DNA of 44,198 nt from Streptomyces lincolnensis (lineage in GTDB: Bacteria; Actinomycetota; Actinomycetes; Streptomycetales; Streptomycetaceae). Every line of letters begins with the position of its first letter. Position 1 is the first letter of the stretch. Where the stretch lies: the NCBI RefSeq assembly GCF_021173675.1, contig NZ_JAIHON010000030.1:1-44198 (forward strand), read 5' to 3'. Below the pieces are notes generated by a model that was not told where the DNA came from, ran no database searches, and saw only the letters and a program-made list of their open reading frames with translations. The translations under genes and the position numbers were made by a program. Positions 9,176 through 17,307 of the stretch are shown here, one piece after another.

Positions 9176-9534
9176 CTGAACCCTCCGATCTGCTGGACGG
9201 GCACGGCGGTTGCGTTCGCCTCGGCCGGTGCGTGCTGCAGCGGGTCCAGCAGGCGTGCACTGCGATGGTCGAAGCGGCGGGCCGTTGCCAGCAGGGCCAC
9301 TGCCTGGAGCAGATACAGCGACAGGCCCACAGACATGTCGGTGCTGAACAGTCGCGTGGCGAGCAGATCGCCAGGGAGCGCGATCAGGGTGACCGCGGTG
9401 CCGAAGCACAGGGCGTTGGGTACGAGGTAGGACAAGTCCAGGTGCGCTGCCCGTCGACGCGCTTGGGACAGCGGCGACTGGGCGGCGTGATCGGGGAACC
9501 TGTGGTGCTTTGGTGGCTGAGCTGAGAGTCGCAT
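9172..9534 (-). CDS. Small DUF485-like membrane protein, symporter partner
   Basis: A 120-aa protein with two hydrophobic segments (LSYLVPNALCFGTAVTLIAL and MSVGLSLYLLQAVALLA) and a final ARRFDHRSARLLDPL. The second segment plus the R-x-LDPL ending matches the DUF485 pattern found upstream of acetate-type symporters (the YjcH/ActP arrangement). It probably assists or regulates the symporter; the molecular role is not established. Start ATG 9534 was chosen for the GAAGG about 6 nt upstream; an in-frame GTG lies 12 nt earlier. The stop overlaps the symporter start, so the genes are translationally coupled. Confidence 0.7.
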   Translation of the reverse strand: MRLSAQPPKHHRFPDHAAQSPLSQARRRAAHLDLSYLVPNALCFGTAVTLIALPGDLLATRLFSTDMSVGLSLYLLQAVALLATARRFDHRSARLLDPLQHAPAEANATAVPVQQIGGFR

Positions 9535-10191
9535 CGCTACCTTCACGTGCTGGTCGGGTGTGGGTCGGTCGGCGGCCGCTCTGGGAGCCGACCCCGAGCC
9601 GCAGGGCAGCGCTTGGACAACGGGCGGCAGCGCCTGGCGGCCCGGACGTGGGGGAGGGCTGTCGTCGTCGAGCGGCCGGGGCAGCGGCAACCGCGGCGGA
9701 GAGCCGCCGGCGAGGCGTCGACGCAGGCGCAGACGATACCGGAAGCGTTCGTGAATGTCCTCTGATGTGAAACTTGAGTTCTGTCAAGCGGGACAATAGT
9801 GTCGGTGGCGTGGAGTGGTTGTATCGCCAGCGCTGAGAGCTGAGCACTCCTGTCGAGGACCGGTGAGCCGGTCGGATGTGTGGAACCAGCCTTTGGTCGG
9901 GGTGAGGAGGACCTGTGTGACAGAGCGGCAGCTTTCGTCCGAGCCGCAACCTCGGGTTCCTGCTTGCCTCACCGTGCTGACCCCTTCCGCTCCCGTGTCC
10001 GCGGCGACGATGACCTCTTCGGCATGGGCGGAGCGGAGGCACTTCCTGCTGACGCCGGGTGTCGCGGAGGCGGTCCGCTTTCGCCGAGGCGGGGGAAGCA
10101 GGCCGCGCCCGGTCAAGGGCCAGGGGCGTGCTCCCTGCGGTATCCAAAGCAAAAGTCCTGTATCAGCGCTGTTTGGGAAGTAGGTTTCCGC
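9535..10191. other. Intergenic region between divergent symporter and hydrolase genes
   Basis: 657 bp. Long overlapping open frames on both strands have no recognisable domain and no good start. The only structured element I see is CTTGA-N6-TCAAG at 9772-9787. It contains a TTGACA (minus strand, 9787-9782) that could be a -35 box for the symporter operon; the matching -10 is not clear. Transcript starts for both directions probably lie here. Confidence 0.4.
9772..9787 (-). promoter_or_regulatory. Possible -35 box within a CTTGA-N6-TCAAG palindrome
   Basis: On the minus strand the sequence reads CTTGACAGAACTCAAG, a perfect 5-bp inverted repeat with a 6-bp centre that contains the consensus -35 hexamer TTGACA. 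It lies about 240 bp upstream of the DUF485-like gene. No convincing -10 follows at 17-18 bp, so this is a weak operator/promoter candidate. Confidence 0.25.
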
Positions 10192-11256
10192 ATGCCTTAC
10201 CGGTGGAAGGTCGCCCCCGAGGACCTGTTCGTCGAGCGGTACTGGCAGATGGTGAACAACGGTTTGCCTTCCGCGGACGTCGACACCGTCCGATCGACGG
10301 TCACTGACATGTGGCTCGACGAGCCGGGCGGCTGGGTGTACGAGTGGTCGCGACTGGCCGCCGGATATGCGGAGCTTGGTGAGCATCAGCTTGCGGCGCT
10401 GGCCTACGGATGGGCGAAGTTTCCCACGCTGGCTGACGACGCCAAGCGTACGGCGCTGGAGCGCCAGCTCAAGCAATACCTGCTTGCCGCTCCCGGTTTC
10501 AAGGTCGGGTTTCAGCGCCGGGCCGTCCAGGTGCCCTGCGGCGAGGGGGTCACCGCTGTACCCGCGCACTTTCTCACTCCGCCGGGCTGGTCAGGCAACG
10601 CCCCCGTCCTGCTCGCCAGCGGCGGAGTGGACACCTGGAAAATGGATCTGCACGGGCTCTTCGAGGCGGTGGCCCTGCGAACTGGTATGGGCGTGCTGGC
10701 CTTTGACATACCGGGCACGGGTGAATGCGCTGGCCCCATGGACTCGGAGGACGGCGCTGACCTGGTGCGCGCCCTGGCCATCGAGGCGCGGGCGCTTGGC
10801 AACGGGCGCGTCCTGCATCTCGGCATATCGATGGGCGGTCATTTCTCGGCCTGCTCGGGCCTGGCGGGGGATGTCGACGCGGCGATCGTCATCGGCGGTC
10901 CCATCGAAGCGGCATTCGCCCGGGATCGGACCTTCGCGTATGGCATGGAAGGCAGCGTCGGCAATGCGTTAGGGTTCGACCATGAACCGAATGATGCGCA
11001 ACTGGCCCGGATCTGGCCGCCGTTTGACCTGCGTCCACTGCTCAACCTGAACACGAACGTGCCGATGCTGGTCATCAATGGTGCCGGTGATGTCCATGTT
11101 CCACAGCAGGACACCCTTGTTTTCGTCGGCCGCCGGGACACGGAAGTCCACTTGCTTCCAGACACCGGACACTGCGCCGCTTCCAAGATGCCCCAGGTGC
11201 TTGAGTTGATGTTCGAATGGATCGACCGCCACCAGCTGTCGTCTGCGGGCAGGTGA
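10192..11256 (+). CDS. FrsA/DUF1100-like alpha/beta hydrolase
   Basis: 354 aa. An N-terminal helical region of about 100 residues (RYWQMVNNGL, YEWSRLAAGYAELG) precedes an alpha/beta-hydrolase core. The nucleophile elbow GISMGG puts Ser213 in the active site; the acid is probably the Asp of NGAGDVHVP and the base the His of PDTGHC. This layout matches the group that includes the nicotine-pathway 2,6-dihydroxypseudooxynicotine C-C hydrolase and fungal Ayg1-like enzymes, so cleavage of a C-C or ester bond is likely; the substrate is unknown. Start ATG 10192 fits the family N-terminus; the ribosome binding site is weak. A TTA codon at 10969-10971 predicts dependence on the bldA leucine tRNA. It opens the catabolic-looking cluster, though the following gene is 170 bp away. 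Confidence 0.75.
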   Translation: MPYRWKVAPEDLFVERYWQMVNNGLPSADVDTVRSTVTDMWLDEPGGWVYEWSRLAAGYAELGEHQLAALAYGWAKFPTLADDAKRTALERQLKQYLLAAPGFKVGFQRRAVQVPCGEGVTAVPAHFLTPPGWSGNAPVLLASGGVDTWKMDLHGLFEAVALRTGMGVLAFDIPGTGECAGPMDSEDGADLVRALAIEARALGNGRVLHLGISMGGHFSACSGLAGDVDAAIVIGGPIEAAFARDRTFAYGMEGSVGNALGFDHEPNDAQLARIWPPFDLRPLLNLNTNVPMLVINGAGDVHVPQQDTLVFVGRRDTEVHLLPDTGHCAASKMPQVLELMFEWIDRHQLSSAGR

Positions 11257-11426
11257 CGTGTTGGACATCGACCTGGCCGTGCGTCCATAACCCTTGTTTG
11301 CGGTTGCCCGCAGTGTTGCGAGTAATTGCCCTTCTTCATGACGGCGCGGAGCGGGGCTCCAAGTCAGCTTGTCGGCTGAGTTGTGACAGATGGCCTCGCC
11401 GGCCCATAGATGGAACGAGTTGCACA

Positions 11427-12098
11427 GTGACAAAGGTTGTACTGATCCATGGAGCTTGGCACGGAGCTTGGTGCTGGGACGGCGTCGTCGCCGAGTTGCA
11501 GCATCGCGGTGTCGAGGCGACAGCCGTCGAACTGCCACTGACCGGCTTTGCTGAGGATGTTGCCGCAGCTCGCTCAGCGATCCAGGCTGCGGGAGGCGAC
11601 GCGATCGTCGTCGGGCACTCCTACGGTGGGCGGGTGATCACCCAGGCTGCGACCGGCCTTCCTGTGACCCGGCTCGTCTATGTCGCGGCGTTTCTCGGTG
11701 ATCCGCGCGATGAGGACGTGCCGGCGACAAGCAGCCTCCTCAGCGCGTCACTCCTCATCGACGGACTGGAGCTGAGGGTGGATCCCCAGGCGGCCGCCGC
11801 CGTGTTTTACGGCGATGCCGACGCGCAGGCGGCCACCGCCTGGGTCGCGCGCCTGCGCCCCATGCCGCTGGAGGGCCCCAGCGTGTCGGACGCCGAAGCT
11901 GCGTGGCGCTCGATTCCGAGCACCTACCTCGTGTGCACGAACGACCAGGCTCTGCCGCCGGTGTCGCAGCGCAAGATGGCAGCGAACGCATCCGAGGTCA
12001 TCGAGTGGCCCACGGACCACGCGCCGTTCCTGACGCGTCCGGCTGAACTCGCGGAACTGATCGTCGGAGGTACGCCTGCCGGTCGCGGCCGCCGCTGA
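11427..12098 (+). CDS. Small alpha/beta-fold hydrolase (methylesterase-like)
   Basis: 223 aa from GTG 11427. The sequence begins directly with the first strand and oxyanion motif VVLIHGAWHGAWCWDGV; the nucleophile elbow is VVGHSYGG with Ser65; CTNDQALPP carries the likely acid and WPTDHAPFLTRPAEL the catalytic His. This compact form resembles plant-type methyl-salicylate esterases and related bacterial hydrolases acting on small esters. The start is set by the family N-terminus because no strong ribosome binding site is visible. A small hairpin overlaps the stop codon. It shares orientation with the hydrolase before it and the dehydrogenases after it, but is separated from the latter by a decayed transposase. 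Confidence 0.75.
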   Translation: MTKVVLIHGAWHGAWCWDGVVAELQHRGVEATAVELPLTGFAEDVAAARSAIQAAGGDAIVVGHSYGGRVITQAATGLPVTRLVYVAAFLGDPRDEDVPATSSLLSASLLIDGLELRVDPQAAAAVFYGDADAQAATAWVARLRPMPLEGPSVSDAEAAWRSIPSTYLVCTNDQALPPVSQRKMAANASEVIEWPTDHAPFLTRPAELAELIVGGTPAGRGRR

Positions 12099-12106
12099 AA
12101 GCAGCG
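12093..12106 (+). terminator. Short hairpin at the hydrolase stop codon
   Basis: CGCTG-AAAG-CAGCG forms a 5-bp stem with a tetraloop across the TGA at 12096-12098. There is no T-run, so it is only a possible weak terminator or mRNA 3' stabiliser. Confidence 0.25.
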
Positions 12107-12317
12107 TGGTGGCACAACGAACGCAGTGGTGGGGGCGATTGCCGACGTAGGGACTTCTGCGCAGTTGTGGCCCACGAACGTCCCCGGCTGTCCGGCGCTT
12201 CGGCCTCCCACTAGAGGCCAACGCCGTTCCCGGCACGCGTCGTGGTGTGCTTCGTGCTCGCCCTGCCTTCTTAGCTGGCACTTTCGTAAACACAGCGGCA
12301 GCGTCTGCACGTTCGAC

Positions 12318-12660
12318 CGCCCCTTGGTTCGCACGGCGGCCCTCGTGGAGTGCGGGCACACGGGCTCTGGTGGGCTCGGCTTCGGAGCCGATGACGTCGA
12401 TGAACTCACTTACGCGTTAGGCCTGTTGGTACACCTGCATGCATCGATGACGCTCCTGCCGACCGACGCCGACTACTACGCGCCCAACTTCTTTCGGGCA
12501 GTGCAGGACACCGGGGCCCGTTCCGTGCCGCGCTCCAGCCGCAAGTGGCGCCCGACTGTACGCCGCCGCTGCCCGGCAGCTCCTACTTCACCGCGATCCT
12601 GCCGCGCCGCCACCGAGCCAGGGACGACGGGTACGGTCGGCGCCCACGCGGACAACGCGG
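12318..12660 (+). pseudogene. Decayed IS4-like transposase fragment
   Basis: The plus-strand translation of this stretch reads VRTAALVECG, VDELTYALGLLVHLHASMTLLPTDAD and FFRAVQDTGAR. This parallels the central catalytic part of Streptomyces IS4-family DDE transposases (typically a DELxYARRLL segment, then LLADRxF, then FLxAVAATGA). The conserved ADR is replaced by PTDAD, and homology then moves to another frame (LPGSSYFTAILPRR). Neither end of the element is present. It is a degraded fragment sitting between the hydrolase and the dehydrogenase genes. Identity is from motif memory and moderate. Confidence 0.5.
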
Positions 12661-12932
12661 CCTGTGAAAGATCCACGCGTCCCTGTAACGCGAGACGCTC
12701 CCGGGCACCCGCGCCTACGGCGAAGCCGACACAAGAAGCGAACGCCGACGCCCGCCTCCCCAGCCCCACGCGGTGACGCACTGTGCACTTCCAGCGGTGC
12801 TGCTCTTGTGTGTGGGCGGCTGCGGCGAGGGACCGGAGCGTCGCGGTGGCCCACTCGGTGATCTATTCGCCGTCGCCGCCAGCTTGTGAGGCGGGTTCCG
12901 TGTGCGCAGCGCTGGGGGCCCTCTTCAACAGA

Positions 12933-12974
12933 ATGACCGCAGTGCGGGACACGCCTGTCCCGTTTAGCGGTCAT
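12933..12974. promoter_or_regulatory. Nested 42-nt inverted repeat upstream of the dehydrogenase operon
   Basis: The outer arms ATGACCGC (12933-12940) and GCGGTCAT (12967-12974) are perfect 8-bp complements. Inside, after 5 unpaired bases on each side, GGGACA (12946-12951) and TGTCCC (12956-12961) form a 6-bp stem with a CGCC loop. It lies about 110 bp before the first SDR start and could be a terminator for read-through, a regulator-binding site or a leader hairpin. Confidence 0.45.
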
Positions 12975-13031
12975 CCACCCTTGACTTGCTGGACCCCCTC
13001 GGCTTCACTTGTCCTATCGAGCGACATTGCA

Positions 13032-13048
13032 GTCCTATTATTCAGGAC
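13032..13048 (+). promoter_or_regulatory. Palindromic operator candidate over a TATTAT -10 box
   Basis: GTCCT-N7-AGGAC is a perfect 5-bp dyad whose centre contains TATTAT (13036-13041), an excellent -10 hexamer for GC-rich DNA. The distance to the ATG at 13082 (about 40 nt) fits a normal leader. The -35 region is weak. A repressor bound here would block the dehydrogenase operon; which protein binds is unknown. Confidence 0.4.
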
Positions 13049-13081
13049 ATAGCGGGGGGCTTGGTGAGGAGGTCATGCACG

Positions 13082-13984
13082 ATGAGAGACGTTGCAGGCA
13101 AGGTCGCGTTCGTTACCGGAGCGGCCAGTGGCATCGGTCTGGGAATAGCCCGAGCCTTCGCGGAAAGCGGTATGAAGGTCATCGTCACTGACGTCAGCGA
13201 GGACCACCTGGCCAAGGCCCGCGACCTGCTGACGCAGGCTGGCGGCTCCTTCCACTTCATCCCCCTGGACGTAACCGATCGCATCGATTGGCAGCGGGCG
13301 GCGGATGAGGCTGAGCATGTGTTCGGGCACGTCCATGTCCTGGTGAACAACGCAGGGATCAGTTCGCTCGGGCGGATCGCGGAAGCGGGCTACGACGACT
13401 GGGACCGGATTCTCGGGGTCGACCTCGGTGGGGTCGTGAACGGCGTGCAGGCTTTCCTGGGCAGGATGCTCGCGCACGGCCAGGGCGGCCACATCATCTC
13501 CACGGCGTCCATGGCGGCGCTGACGCCCTTGAACATCTCCGGGATCTACTCGGTGGCCAAGCGCGGAGTGCTGGGCATGATGGAGGCCCTGCGCGCCGAA
13601 CTGCTCGATTCAGACATAGGCGTATCGGTTCTCTGTCCGGGCCTGACACGCAACAACACCTGGGGGGACCGCTCCCCCCTGCCGTCAAACAGCCCAGGTG
13701 GCCCGCCGCTGCCGCCGCGGGGCTCGCCGATGGATGCGGGGATGGAGGCCGTCGAGGTCGGGCGCCGAGTGCTCGAGGGAATGCGTCGGAACGACATGTA
13801 CGTACTCACCCACGCCGAGTTCCGCGAGGATATCGCGCGGTATTTCGATCCTCTGCTGACGGCCTGTGAGGCAGCGCCCGACCGCGCGCTGCCGGGCGGC
13901 GGTCCGCCGCCTGACCTGTGGGGCGCTGTCTACACAGCGCAGGGACGGACCGGAAACCGCGGTCCGGTCGGGGAGGGAGACTGA
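13082..13984 (+). CDS. Short-chain dehydrogenase/reductase (first of a tandem pair)
   Basis: 300 aa. The NAD(P)-binding glycine motif TGAASGIG is at residues 13-20, with NNAG at 89-92 and the catalytic Ser143, Tyr156 and Lys160 in YSVAK. Aspartate after the second strand (VTDVSEDH) suggests NAD(H) preference. It is about 300 aa rather than the usual 250, with an extra Pro/Gly-rich stretch (SPLPSNSPGGPPLPPRGS) near the substrate loop. Residue 114 is Asp (LGVDLGG) where its neighbour and most classical SDRs have the tetrad Asn, which may alter activity. Start ATG 13082 has AGGAGG upstream. Only 1 bp separates its stop from the next SDR start, so they form an operon. Likely alcohol/ketone interconversion; substrate unknown. 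Confidence 0.85.
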   Translation: MRDVAGKVAFVTGAASGIGLGIARAFAESGMKVIVTDVSEDHLAKARDLLTQAGGSFHFIPLDVTDRIDWQRAADEAEHVFGHVHVLVNNAGISSLGRIAEAGYDDWDRILGVDLGGVVNGVQAFLGRMLAHGQGGHIISTASMAALTPLNISGIYSVAKRGVLGMMEALRAELLDSDIGVSVLCPGLTRNNTWGDRSPLPSNSPGGPPLPPRGSPMDAGMEAVEVGRRVLEGMRRNDMYVLTHAEFREDIARYFDPLLTACEAAPDRALPGGGPPPDLWGAVYTAQGRTGNRGPVGEGD

Positions 13985-13985
13985 G

Positions 13986-14882
13986 ATGCGGGACCTTTCG
14001 GGAAAGGTCGCGTTCATCACCGGGGGCGCCTCCGGTATCGGGCTCGGCATGGCGAAGGCGTTATCCCGAGCCGGCATGAAAGTGGTCGTCGTCGATATCA
14101 GGGACGACCATCTGGCGGCGGCCGAAGAGACTCTGGCGCGAGGCGGAGCGGAGTTCCACCTCATCAAATTGGACGTGGCCGACCGTGAGGCCTGGTCCAG
14201 GGCGGCCGATGAGGCCGAGCGGGTCTTCTCCCGTATCCACGTGTTGTGCAACAACGCGGGAATCGGCGTCCTCACCCCCATCGCACAGGCCACCTGGGAG
14301 GACTGGGACTGGTTGCTGGGGGTCAATCTCGGCGGCGTCATCAATGGTGTCACCACTGTTCTGCCGCGAATTCGTGCGCACAGGGAAGGCGGCCATGTGA
14401 TGGCAACGGCCTCGCTCGGCGGTATCACGGTCGCCGGTGACGGCGGAGTCTATTCCACCGCCAAATTCGGCGTCGTCGCGATGATGGAGTGCCTGCGCGA
14501 GGACTTGGCGGCCGAGGACATCGGGGTCACGGTCCTCTGCCCTTCGGCGGTCAACACGAACATCCACGATCACGGCGACATGCGCCCGGAGCGATACCGG
14601 GTCGACAGTTCCGACCTCGGACCGCACGACGCCGGCCCGGACCCCGAGATGTTGAAGGGCATGCTCGCGTCGTTCGGCAGCGATCCGTTGGAGGTTGGCC
14701 GTCAGGTACTACACGCCATCCGCCACGACGAGCCCTACGTGTTCACCGAACGCATGGCCAAGGGCCTGATCGAACTCCGGCGGGAGGCGCTCCTCGCCCT
14801 GATACCGGATGAAGAACCCGATCTCGAACGCCTCGCGGCCGACAGGGCGATGCGCCGCGCCCTCACCGAATTGTTTGGCTGA
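13986..14882 (+). CDS. Short-chain dehydrogenase/reductase (second of a tandem pair)
   Basis: 298 aa, clearly a paralogue of the SDR just upstream: both begin MRD-x-x-GKVAF and align throughout. TGGASGIG is at residues 13-20, NNAG at 89-92, and the full tetrad Asn114, Ser143, Tyr156, Lys160 (YSTAK) is present. VVVDIRDDH suggests NAD(H) use. A TTA codon at 14061-14063 (in MAKALSRAG) predicts bldA control. The ribosome binding site GGGAGG lies inside the end of the previous gene. The pair likely oxidises or reduces related hydroxyl groups, or acts on different stereoisomers, feeding the flavin monooxygenase 94 bp downstream. That pathway role is inference. Confidence 0.88.
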   Translation: MRDLSGKVAFITGGASGIGLGMAKALSRAGMKVVVVDIRDDHLAAAEETLARGGAEFHLIKLDVADREAWSRAADEAERVFSRIHVLCNNAGIGVLTPIAQATWEDWDWLLGVNLGGVINGVTTVLPRIRAHREGGHVMATASLGGITVAGDGGVYSTAKFGVVAMMECLREDLAAEDIGVTVLCPSAVNTNIHDHGDMRPERYRVDSSDLGPHDAGPDPEMLKGMLASFGSDPLEVGRQVLHAIRHDEPYVFTERMAKGLIELRREALLALIPDEEPDLERLAADRAMRRALTELFG

Positions 14883-14976
14883 AGCACCGGTCCGTTCTCG
14901 CCGACCCTGCTCTCGGTCTTCTCGCGTCGGGCTTACACGCGCGACAACCAGTAATCGATTTCTCGGAGGCAGCAGC

Positions 14977-16107
14977 ATGCACATAGGAATAGCCACAGGT
15001 CTTCAGCACTATGGTCCGGACGGCGAGGAGGCCGACTACCCGGACGGCCAGTTCATACGCGAGGAGGTGGAACGGTGGGTGCTCGCGGAGGAGCTGGGTC
15101 TGGACTCGGTCTGGCTCACTGAGCACCACTTCACCCGCCACTCCCTCGCTCCGGACCCTCTGATGTTCCTGTCCTACCTCGCCGGCCGCACGCGGCGGAT
15201 CCGGTTGGGTACCCAGGTGCTCGTCCTGCCCTGGCACGACCCGGTCCGTCTGGCCGAACAGATCATCACCCTCGACGAGGTGTCCAACGGCCGGGCGATC
15301 ATCGGACTCGGGCGTGGCATGGCGCCGCGCGAGTACAAGGGCCTGCGCATTGACCCGGAGGCGGCGCGACAGCGCTACGACGAGATGCTGCAGCTCCTCG
15401 TGGACGGACTGGAGACGGGCGTGATGGAGGGCGGCGAGTTCTTCCAGCAGCCGCGGGTGGAGCTGCGCCCGCGACCGGGCCGTTCCTTCAAGGGGCGGTT
15501 GTTCGCGGCCCTCGGCTCTCCCGACAGCCAGCGCCAGGCCGGCCGGCTGGGACTGGGGCAGCTGACGACCACCACACTTCCGTTCAAGGTGCCCGAAGGC
15601 GGGCTGCCGATCGACAGCTACCTGAACGCATGGCGGGAAGCGCACGCCCCCGACAACAAGCCTCCGGCGCCTTTCGCCTCAAGCATCATCGTGGTGGACG
15701 AGAGCGCGGACCGTGCGCAGGAGATCGCCCGCCTGTACGGGGGCAACGCGCAGCGCGTCGGCATCTGGCACTACCAGATGCGTGGCCGTCCGGCCTACGG
15801 GCCCATCCCGGCGATCGAGACCGACGAGGACGTGGAGCGCATGGTGGACGGCTTCGTCTCGCAGATCATCGCGGGTACCCCGGACCAGGTGCTGAAACGA
15901 CTGGAGGAGACGCGCGACCAGATCCATCCGCAGGGAATGTTCCCGCAGCTGTTCTTCGGCGGGATGCCTCACGATGAGGCGGTGCGTAACATGCGGTGCT
16001 TCGCCGAGCACTGCGTGCCGGAGATCAAGAGCTGGCCGGCGTGCAGCAGCATCGACGGGGATGCCACGGAATCCGCGGCGGTCGCCAGTGAGGCCGGTGT
16101 GCGATGA
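14977..16107 (+). CDS. LLM-class (luciferase-like) flavin-dependent monooxygenase
   Basis: 376 aa, start ATG 14977 with GGAGG at 7 nt. The N-terminal strand MHIGIATGLQ, the segment LGLDSVWLTEHHF, and TRRIRLGTQVLVLPWHDPVRLAEQ followed by LDEVSNGRAIIGLGRG are hallmarks of the bacterial luciferase-like TIM barrel that uses reduced FMN supplied by a separate reductase. Members include type II Baeyer-Villiger monooxygenases, alkanesulfonate monooxygenases and F420 enzymes. The presence of a flavin reductase gene in the same cluster favours FMNH2 over F420. The stop overlaps the start of the esterase gene by 4 bp (ATGA), implying coupled production. I infer a ketone to ester or lactone oxidation. 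Confidence 0.85.
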   Translation: MHIGIATGLQHYGPDGEEADYPDGQFIREEVERWVLAEELGLDSVWLTEHHFTRHSLAPDPLMFLSYLAGRTRRIRLGTQVLVLPWHDPVRLAEQIITLDEVSNGRAIIGLGRGMAPREYKGLRIDPEAARQRYDEMLQLLVDGLETGVMEGGEFFQQPRVELRPRPGRSFKGRLFAALGSPDSQRQAGRLGLGQLTTTTLPFKVPEGGLPIDSYLNAWREAHAPDNKPPAPFASSIIVVDESADRAQEIARLYGGNAQRVGIWHYQMRGRPAYGPIPAIETDEDVERMVDGFVSQIIAGTPDQVLKRLEETRDQIHPQGMFPQLFFGGMPHDEAVRNMRCFAEHCVPEIKSWPACSSIDGDATESAAVASEAGVR

Positions 16108-17087
16108 CTACATCCGAACCGGTCCAGGTGAGCGGGCTTGACGGGACGTTGTTCCGAGCGGAAGCCATCGCGCCCGAAACAGCCGAGTTCAACCTACGAC
16201 TTCGCGAGCTGGTGAAGGGCGGGCCCGGTCCCGAGGCGGGGGGCGGCATTCCGATGCCTCCCACACAGCCTTCGGAGCGGGCACGCACCATCCGGATAGC
16301 GGGGCGGGGCGGTCACGAACTGGCTTTGCGGGTCATCGCTCCGGACCGCCCCAAGGGCGTCTACCTGAACTTCCACGGCGGCGGGTTCGTCAGTGGCAGC
16401 GCGGCGCAGTCGGATCAGGAGCTGGAGCGGATCGCGCGGAACACCGGGCTCGCCTGCATCGACGTGGACTACCGGCTGGCGCCCGCGCACCCTCACCCCG
16501 CGGCATGGGATGACGCCGAGTCCGCGGCGCTGTGGCTGATCGAGAATGCGAAGTCGGAGTTCGGCACCGATGCGCTCGCGATCGGTGGCCTGTCGGCGGG
16601 CGCGACACTCGCGGCCTCCGTCCTGGTCCGGCTGCGCGAGCGCCTTGGGTCCACCGGGTTCCAGGCGGCGAACCTGGTCTTCGGGAATTTCGACCTCTCG
16701 ATGACCCCGAGCCAGACCCTGCTCGGCGCCAACGCGCTGCCGGTTTCGGTGGACATGATCCGAGCATGCACGAACGCGGTCGCGCCCCTGAGCGAACAAC
16801 GCCAGGATCCGGATCTGTCGCCTCTGTTCGCGGACCTGCGGGATCTTCCGATGGCGTTGTTCACGGTAGGCACTCTGGATCCGTTCCTGGACGACTCGTT
16901 GTTCATGCACGCCCGCTGGATCGCGGCCGGCAACGAGGCCGAAATAGCTGTCTATCCCGGCGGCGGGCATGTCTTCACCGCAGCCCCCATCCCTCTCGCG
17001 GACCAGGCGAACGACCGCATCGATGCCTTTCTCCGCCAGGTCGGGCGCGGGCCGGAGGCGCCTGCCCCCGAAGTCCGTCGGCAGTGA
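16104..17087 (+). CDS. Alpha/beta hydrolase of the hormone-sensitive-lipase family
   Basis: 327 aa. It has the HSL-family oxyanion motif HGGG at residues 91-94, DYRLAPAHPHPAAWDD, and the nucleophile elbow GGLSAGA with Ser164. The acid is likely the Asp in TLDPFLDDS and the base the His in YPGGGHVFT. These enzymes hydrolyse short acyl esters and are intracellular when, as here, no signal peptide is present. The start ATG overlaps the stop of the flavin monooxygenase, so an ester or lactone made by that enzyme is a reasonable substrate. The final 15 residues are Pro/Arg-rich and probably disordered. Confidence 0.88.
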   Translation: MTTSEPVQVSGLDGTLFRAEAIAPETAEFNLRLRELVKGGPGPEAGGGIPMPPTQPSERARTIRIAGRGGHELALRVIAPDRPKGVYLNFHGGGFVSGSAAQSDQELERIARNTGLACIDVDYRLAPAHPHPAAWDDAESAALWLIENAKSEFGTDALAIGGLSAGATLAASVLVRLRERLGSTGFQAANLVFGNFDLSMTPSQTLLGANALPVSVDMIRACTNAVAPLSEQRQDPDLSPLFADLRDLPMALFTVGTLDPFLDDSLFMHARWIAAGNEAEIAVYPGGGHVFTAAPIPLADQANDRIDAFLRQVGRGPEAPAPEVRRQ

Positions 17088-17307
17088 CCACATCGCTGTT
17101 GACGAGCCCAGGGCAGCCAACGACGAGCGCCCTGGGCAGGCTGTCCGGGCGAAGTCACCCTTCTGCTCGTCGAAGTAAGCGTGGAGAGCGGCAGTGGCTG
17201 CCTGGCCCGGCTGCTGACGCGGGGACCGGTCCCGCGCTCAGTAGCAGGGCCAGGCCCTCATGGGCGCCCGCGACAGGGCGGGGAAACGAGCACTCGGAGG
17301 TGTAGTG

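Larger units (their letters stand above)
12661..13081. other. Intergenic region with nested inverted repeats and a candidate promoter
   Basis: 421 bp without a credible gene. Two structures stand out and are listed separately: a nested hairpin at 12933-12974 and a palindrome overlapping a TATTAT box at 13032-13048, followed by a strong ribosome binding site for the first dehydrogenase. Confidence 0.45.

Noticed and set aside
8027..9430. 467-residue plus-strand open frame opposite the symporter
   Set aside because: Composition (HAQNDHGDAHERDD and similar) is that of an antisense shadow; the minus strand has clear transmembrane helices and operon structure.
13013..13026. 14-bp exact match CCTATCGAGCGACA shared with 43259-43272
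   Set aside because: A few such chance matches are expected in 44 kb of GC-rich sequence and the two contexts have nothing in common.
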